Origin: Mesorhizobium sp. B2-4-3
GTDB taxonomy: Bacteria; Pseudomonadota; Alphaproteobacteria; Rhizobiales; Rhizobiaceae
Assembly (NCBI RefSeq): GCF_006442815.1
Contig: NZ_VFVL01000014.1
Location: 62,001-126,000, forward strand
DNA length: 64,000 nt
Direction of reading: 5' to 3'
Below the pieces are notes generated by a model. That model worked only from the letters and a program-made list of their open reading frames with translations. It was not told where the DNA came from and searched no databases. A program made the position numbers and the translations under genes. Shown here piece by piece: positions 42,267 through 50,985 of this stretch. Position 1 is the stretch's first letter. Each line of letters opens with the position of its first letter.

Positions 42267-43639
42267 GCCGTAAGCCTCGCCGCAACCGCGGCGAAGGCGG
42301 CGATCAGCCGGCTCACTTGCGCTGAAGTCGTTGCCGGCGAGATCAGCATCATGTTGTGGAACGGCGCGATCAGCACGCCGCGATTGACCAGCGCCACATG
42401 GATTGCGGCTTCCAGCTCAGGCGCATGCGCCTTTTCAGCCGCGCCGCCGTTTCGCAGCGGTCCGGGCGCGCAGATGAACTCGACGCGGGCGCCGACCCGC
42501 GCGACATGCCAGGGCAGCTTGTTTCGATCGATGACGGCGGTCAGCCCGGCGTCGAGGCGGCGCGCCAGCCGGTCCATATGGGCATAGGCCTCCTCGGTCA
42601 TCACCTCTTCCAGCGTGGCCCGCATCGCCGCGAATTGCAGCGGGTTGGCAGACAGCGTCGTGCCCATGCCGGAATAGCCGGGCTCCTTCACCCGGTTGTA
42701 GGCGCCATAGCGGGTGGCGACCTCCTCGCTCATGCCCCAGATGCTCGCCGGCACGCCGCCGGCCACCGGTTTGCCGAGCACGAACAGGTCCGGCTCCAGC
42801 CCGTGCTTGCGCGTATAGCCGCCGAGGCCGGTCGAAATCGTGTGCGTCTCGTCGATCAGAAGCAGCGTGCCGGCCGCACGGGTCAGGCGTCGCAGCGCGT
42901 CGTGAAAGCCGGGTTCCGGCAGCACCATGCAGGAATTGGTCAGCACCGGCTCGGTGATGACGCAGGCGACGTCACGGTCAGCCAGCGCTGCCTCGAGCGC
43001 GGCAATGTCGTTGAACTCGACGATCTTGGTCGCCCGCGTCAGGTCGCGGAATTCGCCAGCCAAGCCCGGCCGGTTCACCGGCTTGCCGTCGATCAGCCGC
43101 ACCATCGTCTCGTCGACCGAGCCATGATAGCAGCCGTTGAAGACTAGGATCTTCTCGCGCCCGGTCACGGCGCGGGCGACGCGCAGCGCGAAGCGGTTGG
43201 CATCGGTGGCGGTGGTGGCGATCTGCCAGTAGGGCAAGCCGAAGCGCTGCTGCAGGAGCGGGCCGATCGCCAGCGCATCTTCGCTGGGCAGCATATAGGT
43301 CAGCCCCCGCCCGGACTGGCGGCGGATGGCGCGGGCGACCGCCGGCGGCGAATGGCCGAGCATCGAGCCGGTGTCGCCAAGGCAGAAATCGTCGAGCTTG
43401 TTGCCGTCGATGTCGGTGATGGTGGCGCCTTTCGCGCCGTCGACCAGGATCGGGAACGGCGTCGGCCAGTCGCTCATCCAGTGCATCGGCACGCCGCCGA
43501 GGAAGCCGGCGATGCCGTTGCCGAGCTTCGCCTCGGATTTCGGCCGTGCCTTACGGAAGGCGGCCGCTTCCGCTTCGCGCAACTCGGCGACGCGGGCGAT
43601 GTCGATGCCGCCTATGGAAGTCCCGTCGATTGAATGCAT
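42263..43639 (-). CDS. Class III aminotransferase (PLP-dependent)
   Basis: 458-residue aspartate-aminotransferase-family enzyme close to glutamate-1-semialdehyde/omega-aminotransferases. Recognisable parts: [35 protein letters not shown], the PLP Asp in [16 protein letters not shown], the Schiff-base Lys in [20 protein letters not shown], and [20 protein letters not shown]. It is the first gene of the chain with the PuuA-like ligase, suggesting amine or polyamine catabolism. Upstream lies a heptanucleotide tandem repeat. Confidence 0.85.
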
Positions 43640-43650
43640 GAAGCCCCCTT

Positions 43651-43724
<74 letters not shown>

Positions 43725-43762
43725 TGTCTTCTTCCTATTGCCTAATCCCTACTGCCCAATCC

Positions 43763-44737
43763 CTAACCTGTGATATCGATTACGCCGCAGTCGCCGGCGG
43801 CGCTTCCGAAGACGATGCGGCGTTCTTCCTTGTCCCACATCATCGCGGTGATGGCGCCCTTGCCGGGGCGGCGCAGCAGCACTTCCTTGGCGTCGGCGAA
43901 GCGCGCCGCGATCACCATGCCGTCCTCATAGCCGATGGCCGTGACGTCCTGGCTCGGATGGCAGGCGACGCACGTCACCATGGTGTTGCCGCGCGTGCCG
44001 AGCTCCAGCGGCGCCTTGCCCATCGGTCCGTCTTTGCTGGCGAACGGCCAGACGATCGCCGCCGGCGCGCCCGAACTCGCCAGCCATTTGCCCTTGACGC
44101 TCCAGGACAGGCTTTTCACCTTGCCGGGATAGCCGCTCATGCGCATGTGCTTGCCGTCGGCGAGCTTCCAGCCATGCAGCGCGTTTTCCTGCATGGTGGT
44201 GACGAGGAAGGCGCCATCCGGCGAAAAGGTTATGCCGGTATGGGCGCCGGCCCACTCAAGCTCCACCGGCTTGCCCTCGGCCGCCGGGAAATGCAGCGTC
44301 GCGCCATTGTAGCGGGCGACGCCGAAACGCATGCCCTTGGGCGAGAAAGCGAGCCCTTCCACCGAACGTGGATGGGCAAATTCCTTGATCTTGCCGTCGG
44401 CGAAACGCACGAAGGCGGTCTTGCCCGAGGCATAGGCGATCGCGCCCTGCGGCCCCGAGGCGACGCTGGTGATCCACTTTTTTCCGGCGCTGGCCAACTC
44501 GTCCACCTCGCCGCCGGCCTTCACGGCAAACACCTTTCCGTCCTCGCCGCCGGTGATCAGCCGGTCGTTGGCCGCGTCGTGGAAGGTGGCAAGCAGACCG
44601 TCATTGGCCTGAACCGTCTTGTGCCCATTGTCCAACCGGTGGATCGCGCCATCGGCCAAAGCGAAATGCGGCACGTCGTTGAGGAACACGGCGGCAACGC
44701 AATGGCCTTCGAGATCAAGCGGGGCGACTGTGGGCAT
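43763..44737 (-). CDS. WD40 repeat protein
   Basis: 324-residue beta-propeller protein without signal peptide. Repeated WD-like blades: HFALADGAIHRLDNGHKTVQ, DRLITGGEDGKVFAVKAGGE, VEGLAFSPKGMRFGVARYNG, TGITFSPDGAFLVTTMQENA, LHGWKLADG, VKSLSWSVKGKWLASSGAPA and ITAMMWDKEERRIVFGSAAG. Such propellers mediate protein contacts. It sits downstream of the CobW-like GTPase gene on the same strand, 307 bases away. I believe this pairing recurs in alphaproteobacteria, which would link it to metal homeostasis; role not proven. Confidence 0.85.
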   Translation of the reverse strand: MPTVAPLDLEGHCVAAVFLNDVPHFALADGAIHRLDNGHKTVQANDGLLATFHDAANDRLITGGEDGKVFAVKAGGEVDELASAGKKWITSVASGPQGAIAYASGKTAFVRFADGKIKEFAHPRSVEGLAFSPKGMRFGVARYNGATLHFPAAEGKPVELEWAGAHTGITFSPDGAFLVTTMQENALHGWKLADGKHMRMSGYPGKVKSLSWSVKGKWLASSGAPAAIVWPFASKDGPMGKAPLELGTRGNTMVTCVACHPSQDVTAIGYEDGMVIAARFADAKEVLLRRPGKGAITAMMWDKEERRIVFGSAAGDCGVIDITG

Positions 44738-44841
44738 GAGGAGCTAATCCATTTGAGATTCCTGCCCTTCCCCATAAGCGGTTGGGCTAAGGGTCTCAAC
44801 CCGCTTCGGATTGCGATAAGGGAAGGGCGCAGGCATTGCGA

Positions 44842-45032
44842 CTTCCCTTCTCCCCTTGTGGGAGAAGGCGGCCGAGCGAAGCTCGGTCGGATGAGGGGTG
44901 TTCCAGGGAACGCCGTCGTCCTCACTCCGCTGGAACACCCCTCAACCGTCTCGGCGCTGCGCGCCGATCCACCGCCCGGGGCGAGCCACGGGTCTCGCCC
45001 GTCCTTCGGATCCCACAAGGGGAGAAGGGAAG
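44842..45032. repeat. Nested palindromic repeat between cobW and the WD40 gene
   Basis: Outer arms 44842-44862 and 45012-45032 are exact 21-base reverse complements (CTTCCCTTCTCCCCTTGTGG onward). A second exact pair, TGAGGGGTGTTCCAG (44892-44906) and CTGGAACACCCCTCA (44930-44944), is nested inside, plus GGCCGAGCGAAGCTCGGTC. Shares sequence with the element at 37737. It fills most of the gap between the two genes and could partly block read-through. Confidence 0.7.
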
Positions 45033-45044
45033 AGGGCGCGAAAA

Positions 45045-46076
45045 TCAAGCCGCCTGACAGGCCTCGAAACTCTTCCTGAGCCGCTCGGCGTCGAGATCGC
45101 GGCCGATGAAGACCAGCCGGCTCTCGTGTTTCTCGCCGTCCTTCCAGGCGCGCTGGTGATCGCCCTCGAGGATCATGTGCACGCCCTGCAGCACGTAGCG
45201 GTCCTCGTCGCCCTTCAGCGCGATGATCCCCTTCAGCCGCAGGATGTTCGGTCCTTCCATCTGGGTCACTTTCTCGATCCAGGGGAAGAATTTCTTGGGG
45301 TCCATCTCGCCGCCGCGCAGCGACACTGACTTCACCGTCACGTCATGGATGTCGGAAGCATGGTCGTGATGGTGATGATCGTGACCGTCATGATCGTGAT
45401 CATGATCATGGTCGTGATCGTGCGCATCGAGGAAATGCGGATCGTTCTCCAGCGCCCGCGACAGGTCGAAAGCGCCGCGGTCGAGCACTTCGTCCAGCGC
45501 CACGCCGGCGCGCTGCGTGCGATGGATCCTGGCCGCCGGGTTGATGGCGCGGATCGTCGCTTCGACCTTTTCGAGCTCCTCCGTCGTGACGAGGTCGGTC
45601 TTGTTCAGCACCACCACGTCGGCGAAGGCGATCTGGTCCTCGGCCTCCTTGGAATCCTTCAGGCGCAGCGGCAGGTGCTTGGCGTCTACCAGCGCCACAA
45701 CCGCGTCGAGCTTGGTCTTGGTGCGCACGTCGTCGTCCATGAAGAAGGTCTGCGCCACCGGCACCGGGTCGGCGAGGCCCGTGGTCTCGACGACGATGGC
45801 GTCGAAGCGGCCGGGTCGCCGCATCAGGCCTTCGACGACACGGATCAGGTCGCCGCGCACCGTGCAGCACACGCAGCCATTGTTCATCTCGTAGATTTCC
45901 TCGTCGGATTCGACGATCAGGTCGTTGTCGATGCCGATCTCGCCGAACTCGTTGACGATGACGGCGTAGCGCCTGCCGTGGTTCTCCGACAGGATGCGGT
46001 TGAGCAGCGTCGTCTTGCCCGCGCCGAGATAGCCGGTGAGAACGGTTACGGGGATTTGCGTCTGTGCATCGCTCAT
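45045..46076 (-). CDS. CobW/COG0523 family metal-chaperone GTPase with His-rich segment
   Basis: 343-residue G3E GTPase. Walker [19 protein letters not shown] at the N-terminus, metal-binding [17 protein letters not shown] (CxCC), guanine-specificity [10 protein letters not shown], and the C-terminal CobW domain ([20 protein letters not shown]). Between them is an extreme metal-binding run of alternating His and Asp, about residues 220-242. Not next to cobalamin genes, so a zinc chaperone role (ZigA/ZNG1-like) is more likely than cobalt insertion. Start ATG 46076 with CGAGG upstream. The adjacent WD40 gene lies downstream. Confidence 0.9.
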   Translation of the reverse strand: MSDAQTQIPVTVLTGYLGAGKTTLLNRILSENHGRRYAVIVNEFGEIGIDNDLIVESDEEIYEMNNGCVCCTVRGDLIRVVEGLMRRPGRFDAIVVETTGLADPVPVAQTFFMDDDVRTKTKLDAVVALVDAKHLPLRLKDSKEAEDQIAFADVVVLNKTDLVTTEELEKVEATIRAINPAARIHRTQRAGVALDEVLDRGAFDLSRALENDPHFLDAHDHDHDHDHDHDGHDHHHHDHASDIHDVTVKSVSLRGGEMDPKKFFPWIEKVTQMEGPNILRLKGIIALKGDEDRYVLQGVHMILEGDHQRAWKDGEKHESRLVFIGRDLDAERLRKSFEACQAA

Positions 46077-46462
46077 GGCTTGCCTCGAAATCTTGGCCTC
46101 GAAAATCTTGGGTGGTCGGCCTCATATAGGATGGGTGCCGCGCTTTTGCACGCGCCAAACCGATGGGCCAAGCGGCCGCTTCAGCCGGGATGGCGCCGAG
46201 GACCGATCGGTGGCGGCCGAGGCAGGCCAAACGGAGGTGCCGCGTGAGCGTCCAATGGCTCTGGCCAGCCTCCGCTGTGAATCTCGCCGGCGCAAAAGTC
46301 GTTTGTCATCTAACTGAAATAAACATCTGGCATCACCTGCGCGGGCACCGCAATGCTTGCCGGCAAAGCGTTCTGCAAGCCGGACTCTTTAAATCGTCAT
46401 TTGCCAGCCGTCGGACAGCCTCCATGCTTGCCCGCGCCGGTTCGGCCGAAGAGGGAACGACC
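46077..46462. other. Divergent intergenic region between cobW-like and MarR genes
   Basis: 386 bases between two divergent starts. I looked for a Zur-type palindrome and found none convincing. An AT-richer stretch around 46295-46335 (GTTTGTCATCTAACTGAAAT) is the best place for promoters. No coding frame is supported. Confidence 0.35.
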
Positions 46463-46933
46463 ATGGCCAAGGCGGACAAGACAGCGACAATGAGCCGGCT
46501 GCATTCGGCGGCAAGGCTGGCGCGCACGGCGCTCGCTGCGCGGCTTCTGGCGCACGGCTTCTATGCCGGCCAGGACCAGATCATGCTGGCGCTCGACCGC
46601 GAGGACGGCCAGACCCCAGGCAATCTCGCCGGCCGGCTCGGCGTGCGCCCGCCGACCATCACCAAGACCATCAACCGGCTGCAGGCCCAGGGTTTTCTGG
46701 AAAAGCGCGCCTCCAACGCCGACGCCCGCCAGGCCCACATCTTCCTCACCGAGTCCGGCCGCGAAACCATCCGCGCCATCGAGAAGTCGGTCAAGAAGAC
46801 CGAGAAGCAGGCGCTGAAGGGCCTCGACAAGAAGGACCAGAAAGCGCTGTTCAAGCTGCTCGCCCGCATCGAGGCGAACCTGTCGAACGAAGACTTGGTG
46901 CTCATGGACGACGACGCGGAGCTGGATGAATAA
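46463..46933 (+). CDS. MarR-family transcriptional regulator
   Basis: 156-residue winged-helix regulator. HTH and wing: QTPGNLAGRLGVRPPTITKT, INRLQAQGFLEKRASNADAR, then QAHIFLTESGRETIRAIEKS and a Lys-rich dimerisation helix. ATG 46463 is preceded by GAGGGAACG; a longer frame of 256 residues is possible but its first 100 residues are Arg/Ala shadow sequence. Divergent from the cobW-like gene, convergent with the AraC gene. Target and ligand unknown. Confidence 0.85.
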   Translation: MAKADKTATMSRLHSAARLARTALAARLLAHGFYAGQDQIMLALDREDGQTPGNLAGRLGVRPPTITKTINRLQAQGFLEKRASNADARQAHIFLTESGRETIRAIEKSVKKTEKQALKGLDKKDQKALFKLLARIEANLSNEDLVLMDDDAELDE

Positions 46934-46935
46934 GC

Positions 46936-47206
46936 GCGATGCGCAGCATCGTCGCTCCACGCACCGTGTTGGCATTGTGAGCGTGACGCGCAGCGTCATC
47001 GCTTAACCGCGAGACGTTCCCATTAACGAGCGACGCGAAGCGTCGTCTCGAGCGCGATGCGCAGCATCGTCGCTCCACGCACCGGCGTCGGCATTATAAG
47101 CGCGACGCGTAAGCGTCGTCGCTTCACGCACACCCATGCATCGGCGGCTTAGCGGAAAGGGCGACGATGCTGCGCATCGCGCCTGGGCGACGATGCTGCG
47201 CATCGC
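46936..47206. repeat. Inverted array of 20-base palindromic modules
   Basis: GCGATGCGCAGCATCGTCGC occurs at 46936-46955 and 47054-47073, followed each time by TCCACGCACCG. Its exact reverse complement occurs at 47161-47180 and 47187-47206. Diverged versions (GCGTGACGCGCAGCGTCATC, GCGACGCGAAGCGTCGTC, GCGACGCTTACGCG-like) lie between and up to 47270. The array fills the 329 bases between the convergent MarR and AraC genes and could act as a two-way transcription barrier. Confidence 0.8.
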
Positions 47207-47262
47207 GCCTGAACGCCATCACCGGACATCTCGCGGTTTCGCGACGACGCTGCGCGTCGCGC

Positions 47263-48123
47263 TTACGCGTCGCTCACCAGCGCCGCCCAGCGTCCTGGCG
47301 TCAATCCAAACGCCTTCTTGAAATGCCGGTTGAAATGGCTCTGGTCGCTGAAACCGGCGGCAGCGGCGATCTCCGCCAGCGACTCTCCCTCGGCAATCAT
47401 GCGTCGCGCCCTTTGCAGTCTCCGCATCAGCAGGAAGCGATGCGGGCTGGTCGAATAGGTGGCGCGAAAATGGCGCGACAGCGCGTAGCGGTCGAGGCCT
47501 GTAACGGCCTCCAGTTCATCGGAGCGCACCGGCCGCTCGGCATTTTCCTCCAGATAGTCGCGGGCAAGCGCGGCGACGCGCCATGCGGTCTTGCCCGTTG
47601 ATTTCGCCGGCTTTCCGGCGTGGCGTCTCAGCTGTTGCGCCAGTTGCGCGACGAAATCCGCTACGAACAGGTCGCCGAGTGCCTCGTCCAGCGGTGCGAG
47701 CGCCGACAACAACGTGTCGCGCAAGCACGGATCGTCGACCACGGCGTCGCGGACGAAAGGCAGCGGCTCGCCATCGAGGCAATCGAGCAGCAGGGACGGC
47801 TCCAGATACAGGATCCTGTAGCGCAGGCCGTCTTCCGTTCCGGCGCCGCCATCGTGCAATTCATCCGGGTGCAGCACGATCGCCTGGCCGGGCAGGCTGT
47901 GTCGCAGCGCGCCGCGATAATGGAAGCGCTGCACGCCGTTCAACGTCACGCCGATGGCATAGGTGTCGTGCCGATGCAGCTCGAAGGGGTTGCCGTGGAA
48001 GCGCGCCTCGATGCGTTCGAGACCCGAGCCGCCCGGCGCCGAAACGATGCGATCGCCGTTGGCTGCGTCCGCGCACGAACGTTCAAGACCTTCTTTCGCT
48101 TCTTCGCCTAGAGCCTGCGCCAT
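47263..48123 (-). CDS. AraC-family transcriptional regulator with cupin sensor domain
   Basis: 286-residue regulator. An N-terminal cupin (ARFHGNPFELHRHDTYAIGV, RHSLPGQAIVLHPDELHDGG) followed by two C-terminal HTHs (LEAVTGLDRYALSRHFRATY with RFLLMRRLQRARRMIAEG, and IAAAAGFSDQSHFNRHFKKA then FGLTPGRW). It is divergent from the DUF2000 gene with only about 44 bases between starts, so it very likely controls that gene. Ligand unknown. Confidence 0.9.
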   Translation of the reverse strand: MAQALGEEAKEGLERSCADAANGDRIVSAPGGSGLERIEARFHGNPFELHRHDTYAIGVTLNGVQRFHYRGALRHSLPGQAIVLHPDELHDGGAGTEDGLRYRILYLEPSLLLDCLDGEPLPFVRDAVVDDPCLRDTLLSALAPLDEALGDLFVADFVAQLAQQLRRHAGKPAKSTGKTAWRVAALARDYLEENAERPVRSDELEAVTGLDRYALSRHFRATYSTSPHRFLLMRRLQRARRMIAEGESLAEIAAAAGFSDQSHFNRHFKKAFGLTPGRWAALVSDA

Positions 48124-48167
48124 CGCCTTTCCCGCCCGTCACGGGCCATCTCGGAGTCTCAATCTTG

Positions 48168-48575
48168 GTGTTCGATACGAAAATTGCAATTGTCCTGAGA
48201 GAGGACCTGCCGGTGTGGCAGAAGCTCAACGTCACCGCGTTCCTGACCAGCGGCATCGTCGCGCAATTCCCCGAGATCATCGGCGAGCCCTATCGCGACC
48301 GAGCCGGCAACCTCTACAACCCGATGTCGATCCAGCCGGTCATCGTCCTGTCCGCCGATGCGGCGACGCTGGGCACGATCCATCGCCGGGCATTAGAGCG
48401 TGGCGTGACGACGTCAGCCTATGTCGAGGAGATGTTCGCGACCGGCCACGACCTCGCCAACCGCGCCGTCTTCGCGGAATTCACCCCGGACGACGCCAAG
48501 ATCGTCGGCATCGCCTTGCGCGCCGAAAAGAAGCTCATCGACAAGATCACCAAGGGTGCCCGCATGCATGCCTGA
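48168..48575 (+). CDS. DUF2000 domain protein
   Basis: 135-residue protein of unknown function. Sequence VFDTKIAIVLREDLPVWQKL, NVTAFLTSGIVAQFPEIIGE, YNPMSIQPVIVLSADAATLG and the end AEKKLIDKITKGARMHA match DUF2000, a family with a peptidyl-tRNA hydrolase-2-like fold. Two adjacent non-ATG starts are possible, TTG 48165 and GTG 48168; GGAG lies 9-12 bases upstream. It is divergently coupled to the AraC regulator, a pairing that suggests ligand-responsive control. Confidence 0.8.
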   Translation: MFDTKIAIVLREDLPVWQKLNVTAFLTSGIVAQFPEIIGEPYRDRAGNLYNPMSIQPVIVLSADAATLGTIHRRALERGVTTSAYVEEMFATGHDLANRAVFAEFTPDDAKIVGIALRAEKKLIDKITKGARMHA

Positions 48576-48612
48576 ACGGACGGAAAGGGCGGCGTGTCCC
48601 TTCGTCCGAAGG

Positions 48613-48836
48613 GCTATTTGGAACGCTTGGGGTTAGCCGCGGCCTCCCAGCTTCATCATCCTCGGGCTTGACCCGAGGATCCATTCCGTGACCTTCGCCG
48701 AAGAGCGCGGCGGAGCAGAATTCTGCGCCGTCGCAAAGCATCGTAGTCACGGAATGGATTCTATGGTCTGCGCCGCGTCGCTTCGCTCCTTGCTCCGCCA
48801 TAGAATGACGACCGCGCGAACTGTTCAGGCCAAATC
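48613..48836. repeat. Dispersed palindromic element, copy E
   Basis: A 224-base member of the family at 6689, in reverse orientation relative to copy A by arm sequence. Left: CTATTTGGAACGC, CATCATCCTCGGGC, GGATCCATTCCGTGACC; tip GCAGAATTCTGCGCCG; right GTCACGGAATGGATTCTATG, GCTTCGCTCCTTGCTCCGCC, ATAGAATGACGAC and GGCCAAATCGCG. It lies between the DUF2000 and DMT genes. The 117 bases that follow to 48953 show no feature. Confidence 0.68.
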
Positions 48837-48953
48837 GCGAACAGCAATGCGCTCTAAGCCTGACCGAAGCGCTTGTTGGGCCAGTCGCTTTCGGCTTGCT
48901 GGCAAGCGGCGATTGCCGCAGAAGGGTAACGTCCATCTTCCTTCGGCCGGCCC

Positions 48954-49895
48954 TTGACCATTTCCAAAAACAACGACGACAGCGCGACGCCGCCCGCGGC
49001 GATGCTTCTGATGCTTTGCGTCTATGTCTGCTTCACCTTTCTCGACACCTCCAGCAAATATCTGGTGCTGGCCGGCGTCTCGGCGCTGATCGTCGCCTGG
49101 ACCCGCTTCACCGTCCATGTGCTGCTGGTCGGCCTCTTCTTGCGCGGCTGGCGCGAGCCGGCACGTTTTCGCGCCAACAACCTGCCGGCTCATATCCTGC
49201 GCGGCTGCATGCTTTTCGGCTCGACCATGTTCAACATCCTGGCGCTCAGGACGCTGCAGCTCGCCGAGACCACGTCGATCTATTTCTTCGGCCCGATGGT
49301 CATCACCGCGCTTGCCGGCCCGCTGCTCGGCGAATGGGCCGGCTGGCGGCGCTGGCTGGCGATCCTTGCCGGCTTCGTCGGTGTTTTGATCATCACCCGG
49401 CCCGGCGTCGGCGTGTTCGGCATCGGCCATCTCTTCGCGCTGGGCTCGATGCTGTCGAACAGTTTTTACGTGATCATGACGCGGCGCATGTCGTCGACGG
49501 AGACCTCGGAGAGCTTGATTCTCTTTTCGGCGCTGACGCCGGCCGTGCTGCTCCTGCCGCTGCTGCCTTTCTCGCTGTCATTGTCGCAGGATGGCTGGCA
49601 CTGGGTCATCCTGTTGATGCTCGGCGTCTTCGGCGCCGGCGGCCACTATTTGCTGGTCCGGGCCTATCGCTTGGCGACCACGACGCAGCTGGCGCCTTAT
49701 CCTTATTCGCAGATGGTGTGGATGATCATTTCCGGACTGCTGATCTTCCACCAGTTCCCCGATCGCTGGACGTTGCTGGGTGCTGCCATCATCGTTGCCA
49801 GCGGGCTCTACATCATCCATCGCGAGCACAGGCTTCGCGTGCGCAACTCCGCCTCGCTCGACACGGAGGCCGAGGCGCTGGCGAAAAAACTTTGA
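48954..49895 (+). CDS. DMT superfamily (EamA) transporter
   Basis: 313-residue inner-membrane carrier with about ten hydrophobic segments in two EamA repeats: first repeat from MLLMLCVYVCFTFLDTSSKY to LLGEWAGWRRWLAILAGFVG; second from LFALGSMLSNSFYVIMTRRM to LLGAAIIVASGLYIIHREHR. Drug/metabolite or amino-acid export is typical. The start is TTG 48954. The LacI gene begins after a 67-base leader on the same strand, followed by a 2-hydroxyacid dehydrogenase, so the transporter may move a related organic acid. Confidence 0.88.
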   Translation: MTISKNNDDSATPPAAMLLMLCVYVCFTFLDTSSKYLVLAGVSALIVAWTRFTVHVLLVGLFLRGWREPARFRANNLPAHILRGCMLFGSTMFNILALRTLQLAETTSIYFFGPMVITALAGPLLGEWAGWRRWLAILAGFVGVLIITRPGVGVFGIGHLFALGSMLSNSFYVIMTRRMSSTETSESLILFSALTPAVLLLPLLPFSLSLSQDGWHWVILLMLGVFGAGGHYLLVRAYRLATTTQLAPYPYSQMVWMIISGLLIFHQFPDRWTLLGAAIIVASGLYIIHREHRLRVRNSASLDTEAEALAKKL

Positions 49896-49962
49896 TTTGC
49901 TCCGGATCAGATGGCATAACGCCGCATTTAAAAAATTTAAAGACCCTGGGGAGCGAAGGGCA

Positions 49963-50985
49963 CTGGCACAGAAGATCAAGCTTTCGACGATCGCGGATGC
50001 GCTCGGCGTCTCCACGGCAACGGTATCGCTGGCGCTGCGCGACAGCCCGCTGGTCGCCGGCACGACGCGCGAGCGCATCAAGGAACACGCCCGCGCCATC
50101 GGCTATATCTACAACCGCCGCGCCGCCTCGCTGCGCACCTCGCGCTCCGGCATCGTCGGCGTCGTCGTGCACGACATCATGAATCCGTTCTTCGCCGAGA
50201 TCCTGCGCTCGATCGAAAGCGAGCTCGACCGCAGCCGCCAGACCTTCATCCTGTCAAACCACTACGACCAACTCGAAAAGCAACGCACCTTCATCGACAC
50301 GCTGTTGCAGCTCGGCGCCGACGGCGTCATCATGTCGCCGGCCATCGGCACGCCGGCCGAGGACATCATCATGGCCGAGGAAAACGGCCTGCCGGCGGTG
50401 CTGATCGCGCGCACCGTCGCCGGCGCCGACGTGCCGGTGTTCCGCGGCGACGATGCCTATGGCACCGCACTTGCCACCAATCATCTGATCTCGCTCGGCC
50501 ACAAGCGCATCGCCATGGTCGGCGGTACCGACCAGACCTCGACCGGCCGCGACCGCTACCAGGGCTATCTCAACGCGATGGAGGCGGCTGGCCTGGAGGT
50601 GAAGCCGTCCTGGCGCATTCCCGGGCCGCGCACCAAGCAGGCGGGTTTCGAGGCCGCGGGGCAGTTTCTGGCGCTGAAGGACAGGCCCACCGCGGCTTGC
50701 TGCTGGAACGATCTGGTCGCGATCGGGTTGATGAACGGCATCGCGCGCGCCGGCCTCGTGCCGGGCGTCGATATCTCGGTCACCGGCTATGACGATCTCG
50801 AGGAGGCGGCAATCGCGACACCGGCCCTGACCACGGTCTGGAACGGCCAGCGCGAGGTCGGCCGCCGCGCCGCCAGCGCCCTGCTCGACAAATTGAACGG
50901 GCAGGCGGTGCGGCCATCGCAGGAGCTGATCAAGCCGGAACTACATGTGCGGCAGTCGACCGGCAAGCCGGTGGAGCGTGCATGA
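49963..50985 (+). CDS. LacI-family transcriptional regulator
   Basis: About 340 residues. HTH at the very N-terminus (KLSTIADALGVSTATVSLAL, hinge YIYNRRAASLRTSRSG) and the sugar-binding-like core (VVVHDIMNPFFAEILRSIES, LGHKRIAMVGGTDQTSTGRD, VTGYDDLEEAAIATPALTTV). No ATG or GTG is available between the DMT stop and the HTH in this frame. CTG 49963 with GGGGAG 9 bases upstream gives MAQKIKLSTIAD and fits the family; TTG 49897 is an alternative. An AT-rich TTTAAAAAATTTAAA tract (49928-49942) precedes it. The last 4 bases overlap the dehydrogenase gene. Confidence 0.85.
   Translation: MAQKIKLSTIADALGVSTATVSLALRDSPLVAGTTRERIKEHARAIGYIYNRRAASLRTSRSGIVGVVVHDIMNPFFAEILRSIESELDRSRQTFILSNHYDQLEKQRTFIDTLLQLGADGVIMSPAIGTPAEDIIMAEENGLPAVLIARTVAGADVPVFRGDDAYGTALATNHLISLGHKRIAMVGGTDQTSTGRDRYQGYLNAMEAAGLEVKPSWRIPGPRTKQAGFEAAGQFLALKDRPTAACCWNDLVAIGLMNGIARAGLVPGVDISVTGYDDLEEAAIATPALTTVWNGQREVGRRAASALLDKLNGQAVRPSQELIKPELHVRQSTGKPVERA

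Noticed and set aside
45045..46076. Assignment as cobalamin biosynthesis CobW
   Set aside because: No cobalamin genes occur nearby; COG0523 proteins are diverse and the His-rich run favours a general metal chaperone.
46936..47270. CRISPR or integron attachment-site cluster
   Set aside because: Modules are palindromic, in both orientations and irregularly spaced, with no spacer-repeat period and no integrase gene.
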